Source: Porphyrobacter sp. ULC335 (GTDB lineage Bacteria > Pseudomonadota > Alphaproteobacteria > Sphingomonadales > Sphingomonadaceae). From it: a stretch of DNA of 64,000 bases. The stretch spans positions 1,612,001 to 1,676,000 of the forward strand of contig NZ_CP078091.1 in NCBI RefSeq assembly GCF_025917005.1, written 5' to 3'. Positions within the stretch are counted from its first letter, which is position 1. Each line of letters begins with the position of its first letter. Below, one piece after another: positions 1 to 8,959 of this stretch. Under the pieces are notes generated by a model, which was given only the letters and a program-made list of their open reading frames with translations, was not told where the DNA came from and ran no database searches. The position numbers and the translations under genes are program-made.

Positions 1-297
1 GCGCCGCAGCACCGAAACCAGATCGCCTGCGAAGTGAAAGGCCAGCACCTGTCCTCCGGGCGCGCCGGTGGCATGGGGCGCGACCAGCTTGGCAGAGCCG
101 CTGTCGATCCACACCAGCCGGTCTTCCTCGGCATCAGGCTCAAGCTGCGCGCCCTTGGGCAGATGCGCCTTCAGTCCCAGTGCGCAAAGCCGGTCGGCTG
201 TCGCCGCATCGCCCGTTCCGGCCGGCAATGCGGCGCGGAATGCGGCAAGCCCGAAGTCGGGCAGCCCGGGGGGCGGAGAGGGGCTGATGGTCGCCAT
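1..297 (-). CDS. Crp/Fnr family transcriptional regulator, N-terminal part (gene runs off the left edge)
   Basis: The reverse strand reads 99 codons in frame from an ATG at 297 to the window edge. After a proline-rich start it shows a cyclic-nucleotide-binding-type beta roll: LPKGAQLEPDAEEDRLVWI, then SGSAKLVAPHATG, then GGQVLAFHFAGDLVSVL, the arrangement typical of Crp/Fnr regulators just before the dimer helix. The helix-turn-helix lies outside the window. Only one cysteine (C38) is present in these 99 residues, so the N-terminal cysteine cluster of oxygen-sensing FNR/FnrL is absent; a FixK/Dnr-like member is more likely. A perfect TTGAT-N4-ATCAA box lies 38 bp upstream of the start, suggesting autoregulation or control by a related regulator. 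Family is well supported; the subfamily is inferred. Confidence 0.8.
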   Translation of the reverse strand, partial: MATISPSPPPGLPDFGLAAFRAALPAGTGDAATADRLCALGLKAHLPKGAQLEPDAEEDRLVWIDSGSAKLVAPHATGAPGGQVLAFHFAGDLVSVLRR

Positions 298-334
298 GAT
301 GCTGCCGCTTTGGCGCGGCGGTCGGCAAAGGTCT

Positions 335-348
335 TTGATCCCGATCAA
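335..348. promoter_or_regulatory. FNR/FixK-type box TTGATCCCGATCAA
   Basis: A perfect inverted repeat TTGAT-N4-ATCAA, identical to the consensus bound by FNR, FixK and Anr regulators. It lies in the divergent region between the Crp/Fnr gene (start 297) and the ompW-like gene (start 445), so it could serve both. If it acts as a class II site for ompW (centre at -41.5), transcription would begin near 383 with a weak -10 (TATCGG, 372-377); that promoter is inference. Confidence 0.75.
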
Positions 349-444
349 TGAGCGCGAGGGGCGGCTGGGGCTATCGGGCGCTGACAGGCAGCAACCATCC
401 TGGGCCGCGAAAGGCGGCCACTGTTGCCGATGAGGACGGATAAA

Positions 445-1143
445 ATGAAGAAAATTCTGATGCTTGCCAATACTGCATTGGGCGGCGCAGCGCTGATGCT
501 GGCCGCAATGCCTGCCATGGCGCAGGACGCCGAAAGCGACCGGGCGGGCGATATCCAGATCAAGCTGCTGGGCACCTATGTGGCGCCCGATGGCAAGATC
601 ACCGACATCAACGTCAATCTTCCGGGCCTGCCTGCGACCTTGCAGACCAAGGCGAACGACAATGTCACGCCGACACTGGCGATCGAGTATTTCGTGACGA
701 ACAACATCTCGATCGAGACGATTGCAGGCATGACCCAGCATGATGTCGACACGTTGGCGGGGCTGCCTGCGGGCGCTGAGTTGGTCTCGAACGCCAAGCT
801 GATCCCGGCGACGGTGACGGCGAAGTATCACTTCGATCTGGGCGGGATTAAGCCATATGTCGGTGCTGGCCCTGCCTATTTCCTGTGGGTCGGTGACAAG
901 CGCGGCGCGGCGACTGTGCCGCTTGGCGTGACGCGCACCGATCTGTCCGACGAATTCGGCGTGGCGCTGCAAGCCGGCATGGACGTGCCGTTGGGCGACA
1001 AGGGGCTGGGCCTCAGCTTTGATGTGAAGCGTTACTTCATCGACACCACGGCGCGCTGGTTCGTGGGCAACACGCTGGCGATCGAGACCGAGCACAAGCT
1101 TGACCCCTGGGTGATCAGCGCGGGGCTGGCATACCGCTTCTGA
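445..1143 (+). CDS. ompW: OmpW family outer membrane protein
   Basis: An outer-membrane eight-stranded barrel of the OmpW family (232 aa), thought to pass small hydrophobic compounds. The ATG at 445 is chosen because GAGGA at 432-436 gives a well-spaced ribosome site and the protein then starts with a clean signal peptide (MKKILMLANTALGG, cut after AMA-QD). The mature part begins DIQIKLLGTYVAPDGKI, contains the family pattern PTLAIEYFVTNNISIE and IKPYVGAGPAYF, and ends in the barrel-type terminal YRF. An upstream in-frame ATG (430) and a TTG (424) are less likely starts. OmpW is oxygen-controlled through FNR in enterobacteria; the FNR-type box 97 bp upstream suggests the same here. Confidence 0.88.
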   Translation: MKKILMLANTALGGAALMLAAMPAMAQDAESDRAGDIQIKLLGTYVAPDGKITDINVNLPGLPATLQTKANDNVTPTLAIEYFVTNNISIETIAGMTQHDVDTLAGLPAGAELVSNAKLIPATVTAKYHFDLGGIKPYVGAGPAYFLWVGDKRGAATVPLGVTRTDLSDEFGVALQAGMDVPLGDKGLGLSFDVKRYFIDTTARWFVGNTLAIETEHKLDPWVISAGLAYRF

Positions 1144-1166
1144 TCGGACGACCCTTGCCCAAGTCC

Positions 1167-1199
1167 AAGCCCCGCCAGCCTTGCGCTAGCGGGGCTTTT
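1167..1199 (+). terminator. Rho-independent terminator after ompW
   Basis: AAGCCCCGC (1167-1175) pairs with GCGGGGCTT (1189-1197) across a 13-nt loop and is followed by TTTG. It starts about 24 bp after the ompW stop codon. Confidence 0.75.
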
Positions 1200-1206
1200 G
1201 CTTGGG

Positions 1207-1272
1207 GTTAGACCGGCGTTAGACCCCCGCTAGACCCCCGCTAGACCCCCGCTAGACCCCCGCTAGACCCCT
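1207..1272. repeat. Tandem array of an 11-bp repeat (GCTAGACCCCC)
   Basis: About six units of 11 bp, consensus GYTAGACCCCC; TAGACC recurs at 1209, 1220, 1231, 1242, 1253 and 1264, an exact 11-bp period close to one helical turn. There are no unique spacers, so it is not a CRISPR. It ends 34 bp before the perfect parS site. Related arrays occur at 41761-41811 (beside a second parS-like site) and, degenerate, at 59225-59255. Confidence 0.8.
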
Positions 1273-1294
1273 CTTAGCCCCAGCGAAATGGAGA

Positions 1295-1332
1295 CAATAT
1301 GGCAATGTTTCACGTGAAACATTGCCATATTG
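1295..1332. promoter_or_regulatory. parS: parS centromere site (TGTTTCACGTGAAACA at 1306-1321) within a 38-bp perfect palindrome
   Basis: The 16-bp core at 1306-1321 equals the bacterial chromosomal ParB-binding consensus. The symmetry extends 11 bp further on each side (CAATATGGCAA on the left, its complement on the right), giving a 38-bp palindrome with no loop. ParB loads at parS and spreads to organise and segregate the origin region. It lies between convergently oriented ompW and the DcaP-like gene; the absence of a T-tract and loop argues against a simple terminator. Confidence 0.85.
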
Positions 1333-1348
1333 GTTAAATGCCTCGGGA

Positions 1349-2788
1349 TCAGAAATTGTACTGCGTCGAAAGCTGGATGCGTTGCAGATTGCCGGTCCGT
1401 CCGTCTTCCAGCGTGCGGGTCGCATACATCACTTCGATCCCAACATTCAGCGGGCCGACCGGAGTCCAGATCAGATTGGCGAAGGCGTTCCAGCTTTCGT
1501 CGGTGACCTGATTGGTGGTCAGCCGAACCGGATTGTCGGCCTTGAAATATGACCCGGCCAGATTGGACCGCAGCTTGTCCGTCCAGACATGGCGGTAGGC
1601 GGCAAAGCCCGACCAGGTGAAGATCGGATCGAGCGTCCCGTCCATCTTGATCGCGGCATCATTGACGATGTTGAGGCCGATATAGCGCCCCAGCCCGTCG
1701 CCAGCCGTGGCCATGAAGCGCAGATCGTCTTGCGCGCCGACCTTGAGCTTGCCCGACAGGCTGAGGCCATATCCCCACGCCGCATCGTCGACGCCCATCA
1801 GATCGTCGGTCGACACATGCAGCTGGCGCACAATCGCGGCCGCCGTGAATTGGCCCCAGTCGCCGCTCCAGTTGTAACGGCCCACGATGTCCGGGATCTG
1901 GTCGTCACCGGGCGTGACCATCGCCCCGTTCTGCGCCGTCACCACGGTTTCGGGCTGCTCGACAGCGAGCTGCAAGCCGCCCTTGGTGTAACGGATCAGA
2001 GGCTGGCGATCGAACACCGTGCCCGGCGTTACCCCGATGAAATCCAGCGAATCCGGCAGCGCGCCGACATTCTGGAAGGTCGACCAGCCCTGCCCGAAGG
2101 TCCAGTTATCGTAATTGATCAGCGCGTGGCGGATGCGCGGCGTGAAGCTGTTGGTGACCCGTTCATTGCCGCCTTCGGTGACGTTGAAATCAAGCTCGAT
2201 CAGGCTGCTCAGCTTGTGATCGGTGCCGACGTCGGTTTCGGTCTTGAACAGGAAGCGGGTCTGGCGTGCCGAGAAATCGGTGTCGAAGCCGCTCGCCTGG
2301 CCACCCACCGGGATGGACGAGGGGAACAGGAAATCGCGCAGGATCGAATTGCCCGCAATCTGCCCGCCGCTGGTGCGCTGGGAGGTCGCATCGAGTTTCA
2401 CATAGCCGCCATAGGTGACCCGCGTCTTGCCCATCTTGAAGCCTTCGCCCGGCGCAATCGCGAAATCGATCAGCTTGTCGGACATCTCAGCCTGCTTTGC
2501 GGAAAGGGTGCGGGTGGTAGCTTCGGTCTCTTCGACCTCGCTGCGCATCGCTTGCTGCTCAGCCCGGATCGCTCCGGTCTCGGCGCGTACCGCTGCGAGC
2601 GCCTCGGCCTGCTCGGCCTTCGCGCCAGCCTCGGCATCGAGCCGCGTGATCAGCCCTTCGACCAGCTTCTCCAGCCGGTCGAGCCGCGCATCGACGCTTT
2701 GTTCCTGTGCCAGTGCTGGCGCGGCCACCAAGGCGCTCGCCGCCAGCAGCGCGGCCCGCAATGCGTGTCCTGTCACCGTGTGAATCAT
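1349..2788 (-). CDS. DcaP-like trimeric outer membrane porin
   Basis: A 479-aa exported protein: signal peptide (cut after ALA-QE), then a helical coiled-coil stretch (residues about 30-105, rich in E/A/R, periplasmic), then a beta barrel that begins KTRVTYGGYVKLDA and ends STQYNF. The elements ARQTRFLFKTETDVG and WTFGQGWSTFQNV are typical of DcaP-family porins, which take up dicarboxylates and similar small acids in Acinetobacter. GGGAGCGG precedes the ATG. The gene diverges from acs, and with the transporter at 8960-10630 it could form an uptake route for carboxylates; the substrate is inference. Confidence 0.8.
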   Translation of the reverse strand: MIHTVTGHALRAALLAASALVAAPALAQEQSVDARLDRLEKLVEGLITRLDAEAGAKAEQAEALAAVRAETGAIRAEQQAMRSEVEETEATTRTLSAKQAEMSDKLIDFAIAPGEGFKMGKTRVTYGGYVKLDATSQRTSGGQIAGNSILRDFLFPSSIPVGGQASGFDTDFSARQTRFLFKTETDVGTDHKLSSLIELDFNVTEGGNERVTNSFTPRIRHALINYDNWTFGQGWSTFQNVGALPDSLDFIGVTPGTVFDRQPLIRYTKGGLQLAVEQPETVVTAQNGAMVTPGDDQIPDIVGRYNWSGDWGQFTAAAIVRQLHVSTDDLMGVDDAAWGYGLSLSGKLKVGAQDDLRFMATAGDGLGRYIGLNIVNDAAIKMDGTLDPIFTWSGFAAYRHVWTDKLRSNLAGSYFKADNPVRLTTNQVTDESWNAFANLIWTPVGPLNVGIEVMYATRTLEDGRTGNLQRIQLSTQYNF

Positions 2789-2934
2789 GAACCGCTCCCG
2801 TCCTTGTCTTATGCCGGGGAGACTGGCCCTATTGTCGGGGCGCGGACAGTTAGCGGATGGTCGTAAGACCTTTGTCTGAGGGCGCGGGGCTGGTAGCCTG
2901 GTGTAATACGGGGTCAGAATTAGGGAGAGTCGAG

Positions 2935-4866
2935 ATGATCCACGCCGTCGAGCGGCCCCAACCGCACACGCCCACGCATTGCAGCCCCGAGCAATATGCC
3001 GCGATGTATCGCGCCTCGGTGGAGACGCCCGATGCTTTCTGGCTGGAACAGGCGCAGCGGCTCGATTGGGACCGTGCGCCGACAGTGGGCGGCGACTGGG
3101 CCTATGACCCCGTCCGCATCGCGTGGTTCGAGGATGGCCAGCTCAACCTGTGCCACAATGCGGTCGACCGCCACCTGCCCGAGCACGCTGATCGCACGGC
3201 GCTGATTTTCGAGCCTGATGATCCGGCTTCGCCCGGCCGCAGCCTCACCTATGGCGAACTGCACACCGAAGTGGTGCGGATGGCCAACGCCTTGAAAAAT
3301 CTGGGAGTGAAGCGCGGCGACCGCGTGACGATCTATATGCCGATGATCCTCGAAGGGGTCACCGCGATGCTCGCCTGCGCGCGGCTCGGGGCGGTGCATT
3401 CGGTGGTGTTCGGCGGCTTCTCGCCCGAGGCGCTGGCCGGCCGGATCGAGGACTGCGGCAGCCGCTTCGTCATCACCGCGGATGAGGGCCTGCGCGGCGG
3501 CAAACGCGTTCCGCTCAAGGCCAATGTCGATGCGGCATTGGGCCTTGCAGCGCACGCCACGCCCGTCGATGGCGTGCTGGTGATCCGCCACACCGGCGGC
3601 GCGATCACGATGCAGGAAGGCCGCGACCATTGGCTGGAGGACGTGGCCAGCGATGCCGATTGTCCCTGCGAGGTCATGGGTGCGGAAGATCCGCTGTTCA
3701 TCCTCTACACCTCGGGATCGACCGGCAAGCCCAAGGGCGTGCTCCACACCACCGGCGGTTACGGCGTGTGGACGGCGACGACCTTCCACTACATCTTCGA
3801 TTACCAGCACGGCGAGGTATTCTGGTGCACCGCCGATATCGGCTGGGTCACCGGGCACAGCTACGTGGTCTACGGCCCGCTGATGAACGCGGCGACCGCC
3901 GTGGTGTTCGAAGGCGTGCCCAATTACCCCGATCACGGACGGTTCTGGGACGTGGTGGACAAGCATCAGGTCAACATCATCTACACCGCCCCCACCGCCA
4001 TCCGCGCGCTGATGCGCGAGGGCGATCATCATGTGACGAGCCGTTCGCGGGCATCCCTGCGGCTGCTCGGGAGCGTTGGTGAACCGATCAACCCTGAAGC
4101 ATGGCGCTGGTATTTCGACACCGTGGGCGAGGGCCGCTGCCCGATCATCGACACCTGGTGGCAGACCGAAACCGGCGGCTGCATGATCACCACGCTGCCG
4201 GGCGCGCATGACATGAAGCCGGGCAGCGCTGGCCTCCCGTTCTTCGGCATCCGCCCGCAACTGGTCGACAGCGAGGGCGGGGTGCTGGACGGCGCGGCCG
4301 AGGGCAATCTGTGCATCACCCACAGCTGGCCCGGTCAGGCGCGCACAATCTATGGCGATCACGAACGCTTCGGGCAGACCTATTTCAGCACCTACAAGGC
4401 CAAGTATTTCACCGGCGACGGGTGCAAGCGCGACGGTGACGGGTACTACTGGATCACCGGGCGGGTCGACGATGTCATCAACGTCTCGGGCCACCGCATG
4501 GGCACCGCCGAGGTCGAGAGCGCGCTGGTGCTCCACCCCAAGGTCGCAGAGGCGGCGGTGGTAGGATACCCGCACGATATCAAGGGGCAGGGCATCTATT
4601 GCTACGTAACGCTCAACGCGGGCGAGGATGGCTCCGACGCGCTGCTCGCCGAGCTGAAGGCGCATGTCCGCAAGGAAATCGGACCGATCGCCACGCCCGA
4701 TATCATCCACTTCACCGATGGCCTGCCCAAGACACGCTCGGGCAAGATCATGCGCCGCATCCTGCGCAAGATCGCCGAGAACGAATTCGGCGCGCTGGGC
4801 GATACCTCGACGCTGGCCGACCCCTCGCTCGTCGAGCGGCTGATCGAGGGGCGGCAGAACGCTTGA
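2935..4866 (+). CDS. acs: Acetyl-CoA synthetase (AMP-forming)
   Basis: Activates acetate to acetyl-CoA via acetyl-AMP in the cytoplasm. The 643-aa length matches the family. The start at 2935 is preceded by AGGGAGA and begins [10 protein letters not shown]; a longer frame from 2857 lacks a good ribosome site. Visible motifs: the AMP-binding P-loop [11 protein letters not shown] (about 258-268), [25 protein letters not shown] near the hinge, and [11 protein letters not shown] near the C-terminus, whose Lys604 is the catalytic residue that is reversibly acetylated in Acs enzymes. Only 4 bp separate it from the response regulator downstream, so the two are probably co-transcribed. The pairing with a CrbS/CrbR-like system supports true acetate use rather than propionate. 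Confidence 0.95.
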   Translation: MIHAVERPQPHTPTHCSPEQYAAMYRASVETPDAFWLEQAQRLDWDRAPTVGGDWAYDPVRIAWFEDGQLNLCHNAVDRHLPEHADRTALIFEPDDPASPGRSLTYGELHTEVVRMANALKNLGVKRGDRVTIYMPMILEGVTAMLACARLGAVHSVVFGGFSPEALAGRIEDCGSRFVITADEGLRGGKRVPLKANVDAALGLAAHATPVDGVLVIRHTGGAITMQEGRDHWLEDVASDADCPCEVMGAEDPLFILYTSGSTGKPKGVLHTTGGYGVWTATTFHYIFDYQHGEVFWCTADIGWVTGHSYVVYGPLMNAATAVVFEGVPNYPDHGRFWDVVDKHQVNIIYTAPTAIRALMREGDHHVTSRSRASLRLLGSVGEPINPEAWRWYFDTVGEGRCPIIDTWWQTETGGCMITTLPGAHDMKPGSAGLPFFGIRPQLVDSEGGVLDGAAEGNLCITHSWPGQARTIYGDHERFGQTYFSTYKAKYFTGDGCKRDGDGYYWITGRVDDVINVSGHRMGTAEVESALVLHPKVAEAAVVGYPHDIKGQGIYCYVTLNAGEDGSDALLAELKAHVRKEIGPIATPDIIHFTDGLPKTRSGKIMRRILRKIAENEFGALGDTSTLADPSLVERLIEGRQNA

Positions 4867-4870
4867 GGTT

Positions 4871-5512
4871 ATGACCACAAGGATCGTCATCGCCGATGAC
4901 CACCCGCTGTTCCGCAGCGCGCTGGCGCACGCGGTGGGGCGGGTGTGGCCCGAAGCGGCAATCATCGAAGCCAGCTCCGCCGCCGAGGCGCGCTTGGCGC
5001 TGGCAGAGGGCGGGGCGGAGGCGCTGCTGCTCGATCTGCATATGGCGGACTCCTCCGGCCTCTCGGTGCTGATGGACCTGCGGCAGGATCACCCTGCGCT
5101 GCCCATCGTGATCGTCTCGGCCAGCGAGGAGCCGCGCGTCGCGGCGGCAGCGGCGCAATTGGGAGCGGCGGGGTTCATTCCCAAATCCTCCAGCCTCGAC
5201 GCCATGCGCGAAGGGCTGGCGGCGGTGCGTGAAGGGGACGGTTGGTTTCCCGAAAGCGGTGCGGCAGGCATGGACGATGATCTCGCTCGCATCGCCAGCC
5301 TCACTCCGGCGCAGCGGCGCATCCTCGCGGCGATCCGGCAAGGGCTGCTCAACAAGCAGATCGCCTATGAACTCGCGATCAGCGAGGCGACGGTGAAGGC
5401 GCATATCACCGCGATCCTGCGGAAGCTGGGGGTCAACAGCCGCACTCAGGCGGTGCTGCTCGCCGCGAAACTCGATGTCGATCAGCCGGTGGCGGACCCG
5501 GCGAAGGGGTGA
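4871..5512 (+). CDS. crbR: NarL/LuxR-type response regulator, CrbR/ErdR-like
   Basis: A 213-aa regulator with an N-terminal receiver (IVIADDHPLF, phospho-acceptor D55 in LLLDLHM, K in FIPKSSS) and a C-terminal LuxR-type helix-turn-helix (LTPAQRRILAAIRQGLLNKQIA, EATVKAHITAILRKLGV). In Vibrio and Pseudomonas the CrbS/CrbR (MxtR/ErdR) pair switches on acs during growth on acetate or ethanol. Here the regulator follows acs directly and its 3' end overlaps the convergent CrbS-like kinase by 31 bp, so all three players are adjacent. The gene symbol rests on this context plus domain architecture; direct orthology was not tested. Confidence 0.8.
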   Translation: MTTRIVIADDHPLFRSALAHAVGRVWPEAAIIEASSAAEARLALAEGGAEALLLDLHMADSSGLSVLMDLRQDHPALPIVIVSASEEPRVAAAAAQLGAAGFIPKSSSLDAMREGLAAVREGDGWFPESGAAGMDDDLARIASLTPAQRRILAAIRQGLLNKQIAYELAISEATVKAHITAILRKLGVNSRTQAVLLAAKLDVDQPVADPAKG

Positions 5513-8500
5513 GCCGCCGCCGCGCGCGCCTGCGCGAGAGCCGTGGCGATCAAGGCGCGCAGTGCAGCGGGCGGCGCGGGTTTCAGCAGGATGTTGGCGC
5601 CCATGCGCGCGGCGGCGGCCTCGGTTTCCTCGGCGCTTTCCGCGGTCAGCAGGATTACCGGCGGACGGCAGCCCCAGCCTTCGCACAGCATCGCATAGGT
5701 TTCGTCTCCGCGTTCCTCACCATCGAGCCGGTAGTCCATGATCGCCACATCGGGCGACTCCGGCGCGGCTGCGCGGGCTTCGATCAGGCTGGCGGCGCAG
5801 GTCACCGATAGCCCCCACTTGCCGAGCAGGGCGGCGGTTGCGGCCAGCACCGCCGGATCATTATCCACCACCAGCACCCGCGCGCTGCCAAGCCCTGTTG
5901 CGGCGCGGGCGGGCTGGGACTTCGGAGCCACAATCGCCTCCCGCCGCAGTACCGGCAGAGCGAGCGCGAAGCGGCTTCCGCGACCCGGGGTGGAGGTGGT
6001 CGCAATCTCCACCTCCAGCAGTCGTGCCGCGCGGCGAACAATGGCGAGGCCAAGCCCCAGCCCCTCGCGGTCGGTCGATGCGCCGCGTTCGAACTCGCCG
6101 AAGATGCGCTCGATGTCTTCGGGCGCGATCCCGCGTCCGGTGTCGTGGATGCAGATTTGCGCCAGCCCGCCGCGTCGCCGCACCCCGATCAGCACACCAC
6201 CCTGCGCGGTATAGCGCACCGCATTGCTGAGGAGGTTGCGCAGCACATCGGTGAGCAGCGCCCGGTCGGCCATCACCCACACGCTCGTGCGCACCCGCCG
6301 CAACCGCAGGCCTTTCGCCTGTGCCTGCAAGGTGAAGTCGCGGGCGACATCCTCAAACAATTGATCGAGGGCGATGGCTTCTGGCGCGGGGACGATCCCG
6401 CCGCTGTCGAGCTTGGAAATCTCCAGCAGCACGCGGATCAGCCGGTCGGCCGCGACGATCGAGCCGTCGAGATCGCTGACGAGCCGCTCCAGCGCCTGCT
6501 GCCCGCTCACTTCCTCGCCCAATGCCGAAGCGAACAGGCGGGCGGCGTTGAGTGGCTGGATCAGATCGTGGCTGGCCGCGGCGAGGAAGCGGGTCTTGGA
6601 ACGGGTCGCCTCGGCCAGCGCGGCGTTCGCGGCGCTGAGCTGGCGGGTGCGTTCGGCCACCTTGTCTTCCAGTGCCTGCTCGGCCCGGCGATCCGCCGTG
6701 ATGTCGGTATAGGAGGTGGTGTAGCCGCCGCCCGGCGTGGGCGCGCCGACGATCCGGAGCACACGGCCATCATGCTGTTCGCGCTCCATCCGGTGTTCGC
6801 GCCCGGCGCGCATATGACCGAGGCGGCGGGCGACCTGCTCGGCGATTTCGGCCTCTGAAAGCGCGCTTCGGGCAAGGTTGAAGCGGATCAGATCGGCAAT
6901 CGGCGTGCCAACGCTGACCAGCCTGTCGGGCAGATCGAAGATTTGCTGATAGCGGCTGTTCCACGCCACCAGGCGCATCTCGGCATCGACCAGCGCCACG
7001 CCCTGATCGATACTCTCGATCGCTGTCTGGAGCAGGTCGGCGGAGAAGCTGAGGCGGCGGTGCGTTTCGCCAAACATGGCGACGACTTCGGGGAGGGGGA
7101 TCGGATCGCCGCCCGCCCATGATGCGACCAGCATCCGCGCAGAGGATGTGCCGATGACGCCCGAGATCAACCGCTCGGCCAGCTCCAGCACCGCCGCGTT
7201 CGCAGGATCGCCATTGCGCAGGTGCAGCGGGGTCAGCGCGGCATCGGCGCGTTCCCGTCCGACGAACTGGGTAAGCAGCGCGCGCACATCGGCCACCCGT
7301 TTCGCTGTAGCGTGACGGGGGAGCTCGCCCGGCATCGGCGTGCCGACAAAGGCGGCGGCCTGCGCCTGATCCAGCAGCGATGGCCGCACCAGGGCCGATA
7401 CCAGCCAATAGAGCGCGGCGTTCAAACAGAGGCTCAGCACCACGCCCGAGACCAGCGGATCGGGGTGAATGCTGACAGGCGGGGGTGTGCCGCTCGCCGC
7501 AGGGAGGATCAGCAGCGCCAGCCACAGCGCAAAGCCGGTGGCAAGGCCTGTCAGCATCCCCGCCCGGTTGCCGTGCTGGCTCACCATGCCCAGCACCAGC
7601 CCCGGCGCGAACTGCGCTGCGGCGGCAAAGGCGAGCGTGCCGAGCCCGGCGAGATCGGTGATACCGGCAAATCCGCGATAAAAGGCATAGGCCGCCATGA
7701 GCAGCGCGGCGATCACCATGCGGCGGATCAGCAGCAACCGTCCCGGCACGCGGCTGCGGTCGCCCCGCCCTGCAAGTGTGCGGCGCAGCAGCAGCGGTGC
7801 GATAAGATCATTGGTGATCATGATCGACAGCGCGACGCTCGCCACCACGATCATGCCCGCCGCCGCCGAAAGGCCGCCGATGAACACCACGATGGCGAGC
7901 ATCGGTACATCGCTGGCGAGCGGCAGGGCGAGCACGATGGTGTCGGGATCGGTGCCCGCGGGCAGCATGGCCTGCCCGGCCAGAACGATCGGCACGATCA
8001 CCGCGGCGGTCAGCGCGAGATAGGCCGGGAACACCCATCGCATTGCCCGGCCGGTGCGGTCTCCGGGGGCCTCGATAAAGCTCATGTGGAACTGGCGCGG
8101 CAGGCACAGGATCGCGGCCGCAGCGATGACCGTCAGCACCGCAAAGCGCGCGTCGAAGGGATCGGCGGCGAACAGGGCAGGGGCGGCGGGCAGAGCAAAC
8201 CCGTCACTGCTCGCCAGCAACCCCACCGCCAGCGCGCCGACCACCAGCAGCGCTGCGAGCTTCACCACCGCCTCCACCGCAATCGTCAGCACCAGACCTG
8301 CATTGTCGCCTGCGCGGTCGGCGCGGCGCGAGCCGAACAGGATCGCAAACAACCCCATCAGCACCGCGACGATCAGCACCAGCTCGTCCGCAGCGACCTG
8401 CGTGCGCAGACTCGGGTCGAGCAGCAGCAGCGCGGCGCCCACCGATTCCATTTGCAGCGCCATGTAAGGCAGCGTTCCGCAGGTCGCGATCACCGTCACC

Positions 8501-8853
8501 AGCGCTGCGAGGCTCGCGCTTTTGCCGTAGCGTGCGGAAAGGAAGTCGGCGATCGAAGTGGAATGCTGCGCCTTGGCCTGCGCGAGGATCTTGCGCACCA
8601 GCCCGAAGCCGAGGGTGAAGACGAGGATCGGGCCGAGATAGATCGGCAGATAATCAAGACCTGCCGTCGCCGCCGTGCCGACCCCGCCGAAGAAGGTCCA
8701 GCTTGAACAATAGACCGCCAGACTGAGGCCGTAGATCGTGCCCGCATGGCGCGTCAGCCAGCCGCCAGCCGCTTGCCTGTCACGCCACGCGGCAAGCCAG
8801 AACAGCGCGCCCAGATAGAGTGTCGCGGCGGCCAGCGCCGCGCCCAACATCAT
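5482..8853 (-). CDS. crbS: Sodium/solute symporter-like hybrid histidine kinase, CrbS/MxtR-like
   Basis: A 1123-aa membrane sensor. Residues about 1-500 resemble a PutP-type SSS transporter with many membrane helices (GLSLAVYCSSWTFFGGVG near the start). Then come a PAS-like region (SIDQGVALVDAEMRLVAWN), a coiled segment, the kinase H-box SHDLIQPLNAARLFAS (His762), ATP-binding boxes (NLLSNAVRYT, DTGRGI, GLGLGLAIV) and a C-terminal receiver with Asp1040 in IMDYRL. This order is that of CrbS/MxtR, the sensor controlling acs. GGGGAGG precedes the start; a second ATG lies 3 bp inside. Its end overlaps crbR tail-to-tail. Whether the transporter part moves acetate or only senses it cannot be seen. 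Confidence 0.85.
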   Translation of the reverse strand: MMLGAALAAATLYLGALFWLAAWRDRQAAGGWLTRHAGTIYGLSLAVYCSSWTFFGGVGTAATAGLDYLPIYLGPILVFTLGFGLVRKILAQAKAQHSTSIADFLSARYGKSASLAALVTVIATCGTLPYMALQMESVGAALLLLDPSLRTQVAADELVLIVAVLMGLFAILFGSRRADRAGDNAGLVLTIAVEAVVKLAALLVVGALAVGLLASSDGFALPAAPALFAADPFDARFAVLTVIAAAAILCLPRQFHMSFIEAPGDRTGRAMRWVFPAYLALTAAVIVPIVLAGQAMLPAGTDPDTIVLALPLASDVPMLAIVVFIGGLSAAAGMIVVASVALSIMITNDLIAPLLLRRTLAGRGDRSRVPGRLLLIRRMVIAALLMAAYAFYRGFAGITDLAGLGTLAFAAAAQFAPGLVLGMVSQHGNRAGMLTGLATGFALWLALLILPAASGTPPPVSIHPDPLVSGVVLSLCLNAALYWLVSALVRPSLLDQAQAAAFVGTPMPGELPRHATAKRVADVRALLTQFVGRERADAALTPLHLRNGDPANAAVLELAERLISGVIGTSSARMLVASWAGGDPIPLPEVVAMFGETHRRLSFSADLLQTAIESIDQGVALVDAEMRLVAWNSRYQQIFDLPDRLVSVGTPIADLIRFNLARSALSEAEIAEQVARRLGHMRAGREHRMEREQHDGRVLRIVGAPTPGGGYTTSYTDITADRRAEQALEDKVAERTRQLSAANAALAEATRSKTRFLAAASHDLIQPLNAARLFASALGEEVSGQQALERLVSDLDGSIVAADRLIRVLLEISKLDSGGIVPAPEAIALDQLFEDVARDFTLQAQAKGLRLRRVRTSVWVMADRALLTDVLRNLLSNAVRYTAQGGVLIGVRRRGGLAQICIHDTGRGIAPEDIERIFGEFERGASTDREGLGLGLAIVRRAARLLEVEIATTSTPGRGSRFALALPVLRREAIVAPKSQPARAATGLGSARVLVVDNDPAVLAATAALLGKWGLSVTCAASLIEARAAAPESPDVAIMDYRLDGEERGDETYAMLCEGWGCRPPVILLTAESAEETEAAAARMGANILLKPAPPAALRALIATALAQARAAAAHPFAGSATG

Positions 8854-8904
8854 GTCAGCCTCCCCTCGCTCGCGGACGACAAGTTACTGCAAGGCGTGCG
8901 CAAA

Positions 8905-8934
8905 GCAAAGAGGCGGCACCTTGCGGTACCGCCC
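8905..8934 (-). terminator. Terminator after the MHS transporter
   Basis: Reading the minus strand, GGGCGGTACC pairs with GGTGCCGCC across a 4-nt loop and is followed by TCTTTGC. It lies 26 bp after the transporter stop codon. Confidence 0.6.
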
Positions 8935-8959
8935 CTGCTTGTGGTCCACCGGTGCTGGA

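Noticed and set aside
1207-1272. Possible CRISPR array
   Set aside because: Units are 11 bp and contiguous with no spacers; no cas genes are near.
2789-2934. CrbR binding site or promoter of acs
   Set aside because: TGTAAT at 2902-2907 resembles a -10, but no -35 at the proper distance and no known CrbR consensus could be matched.
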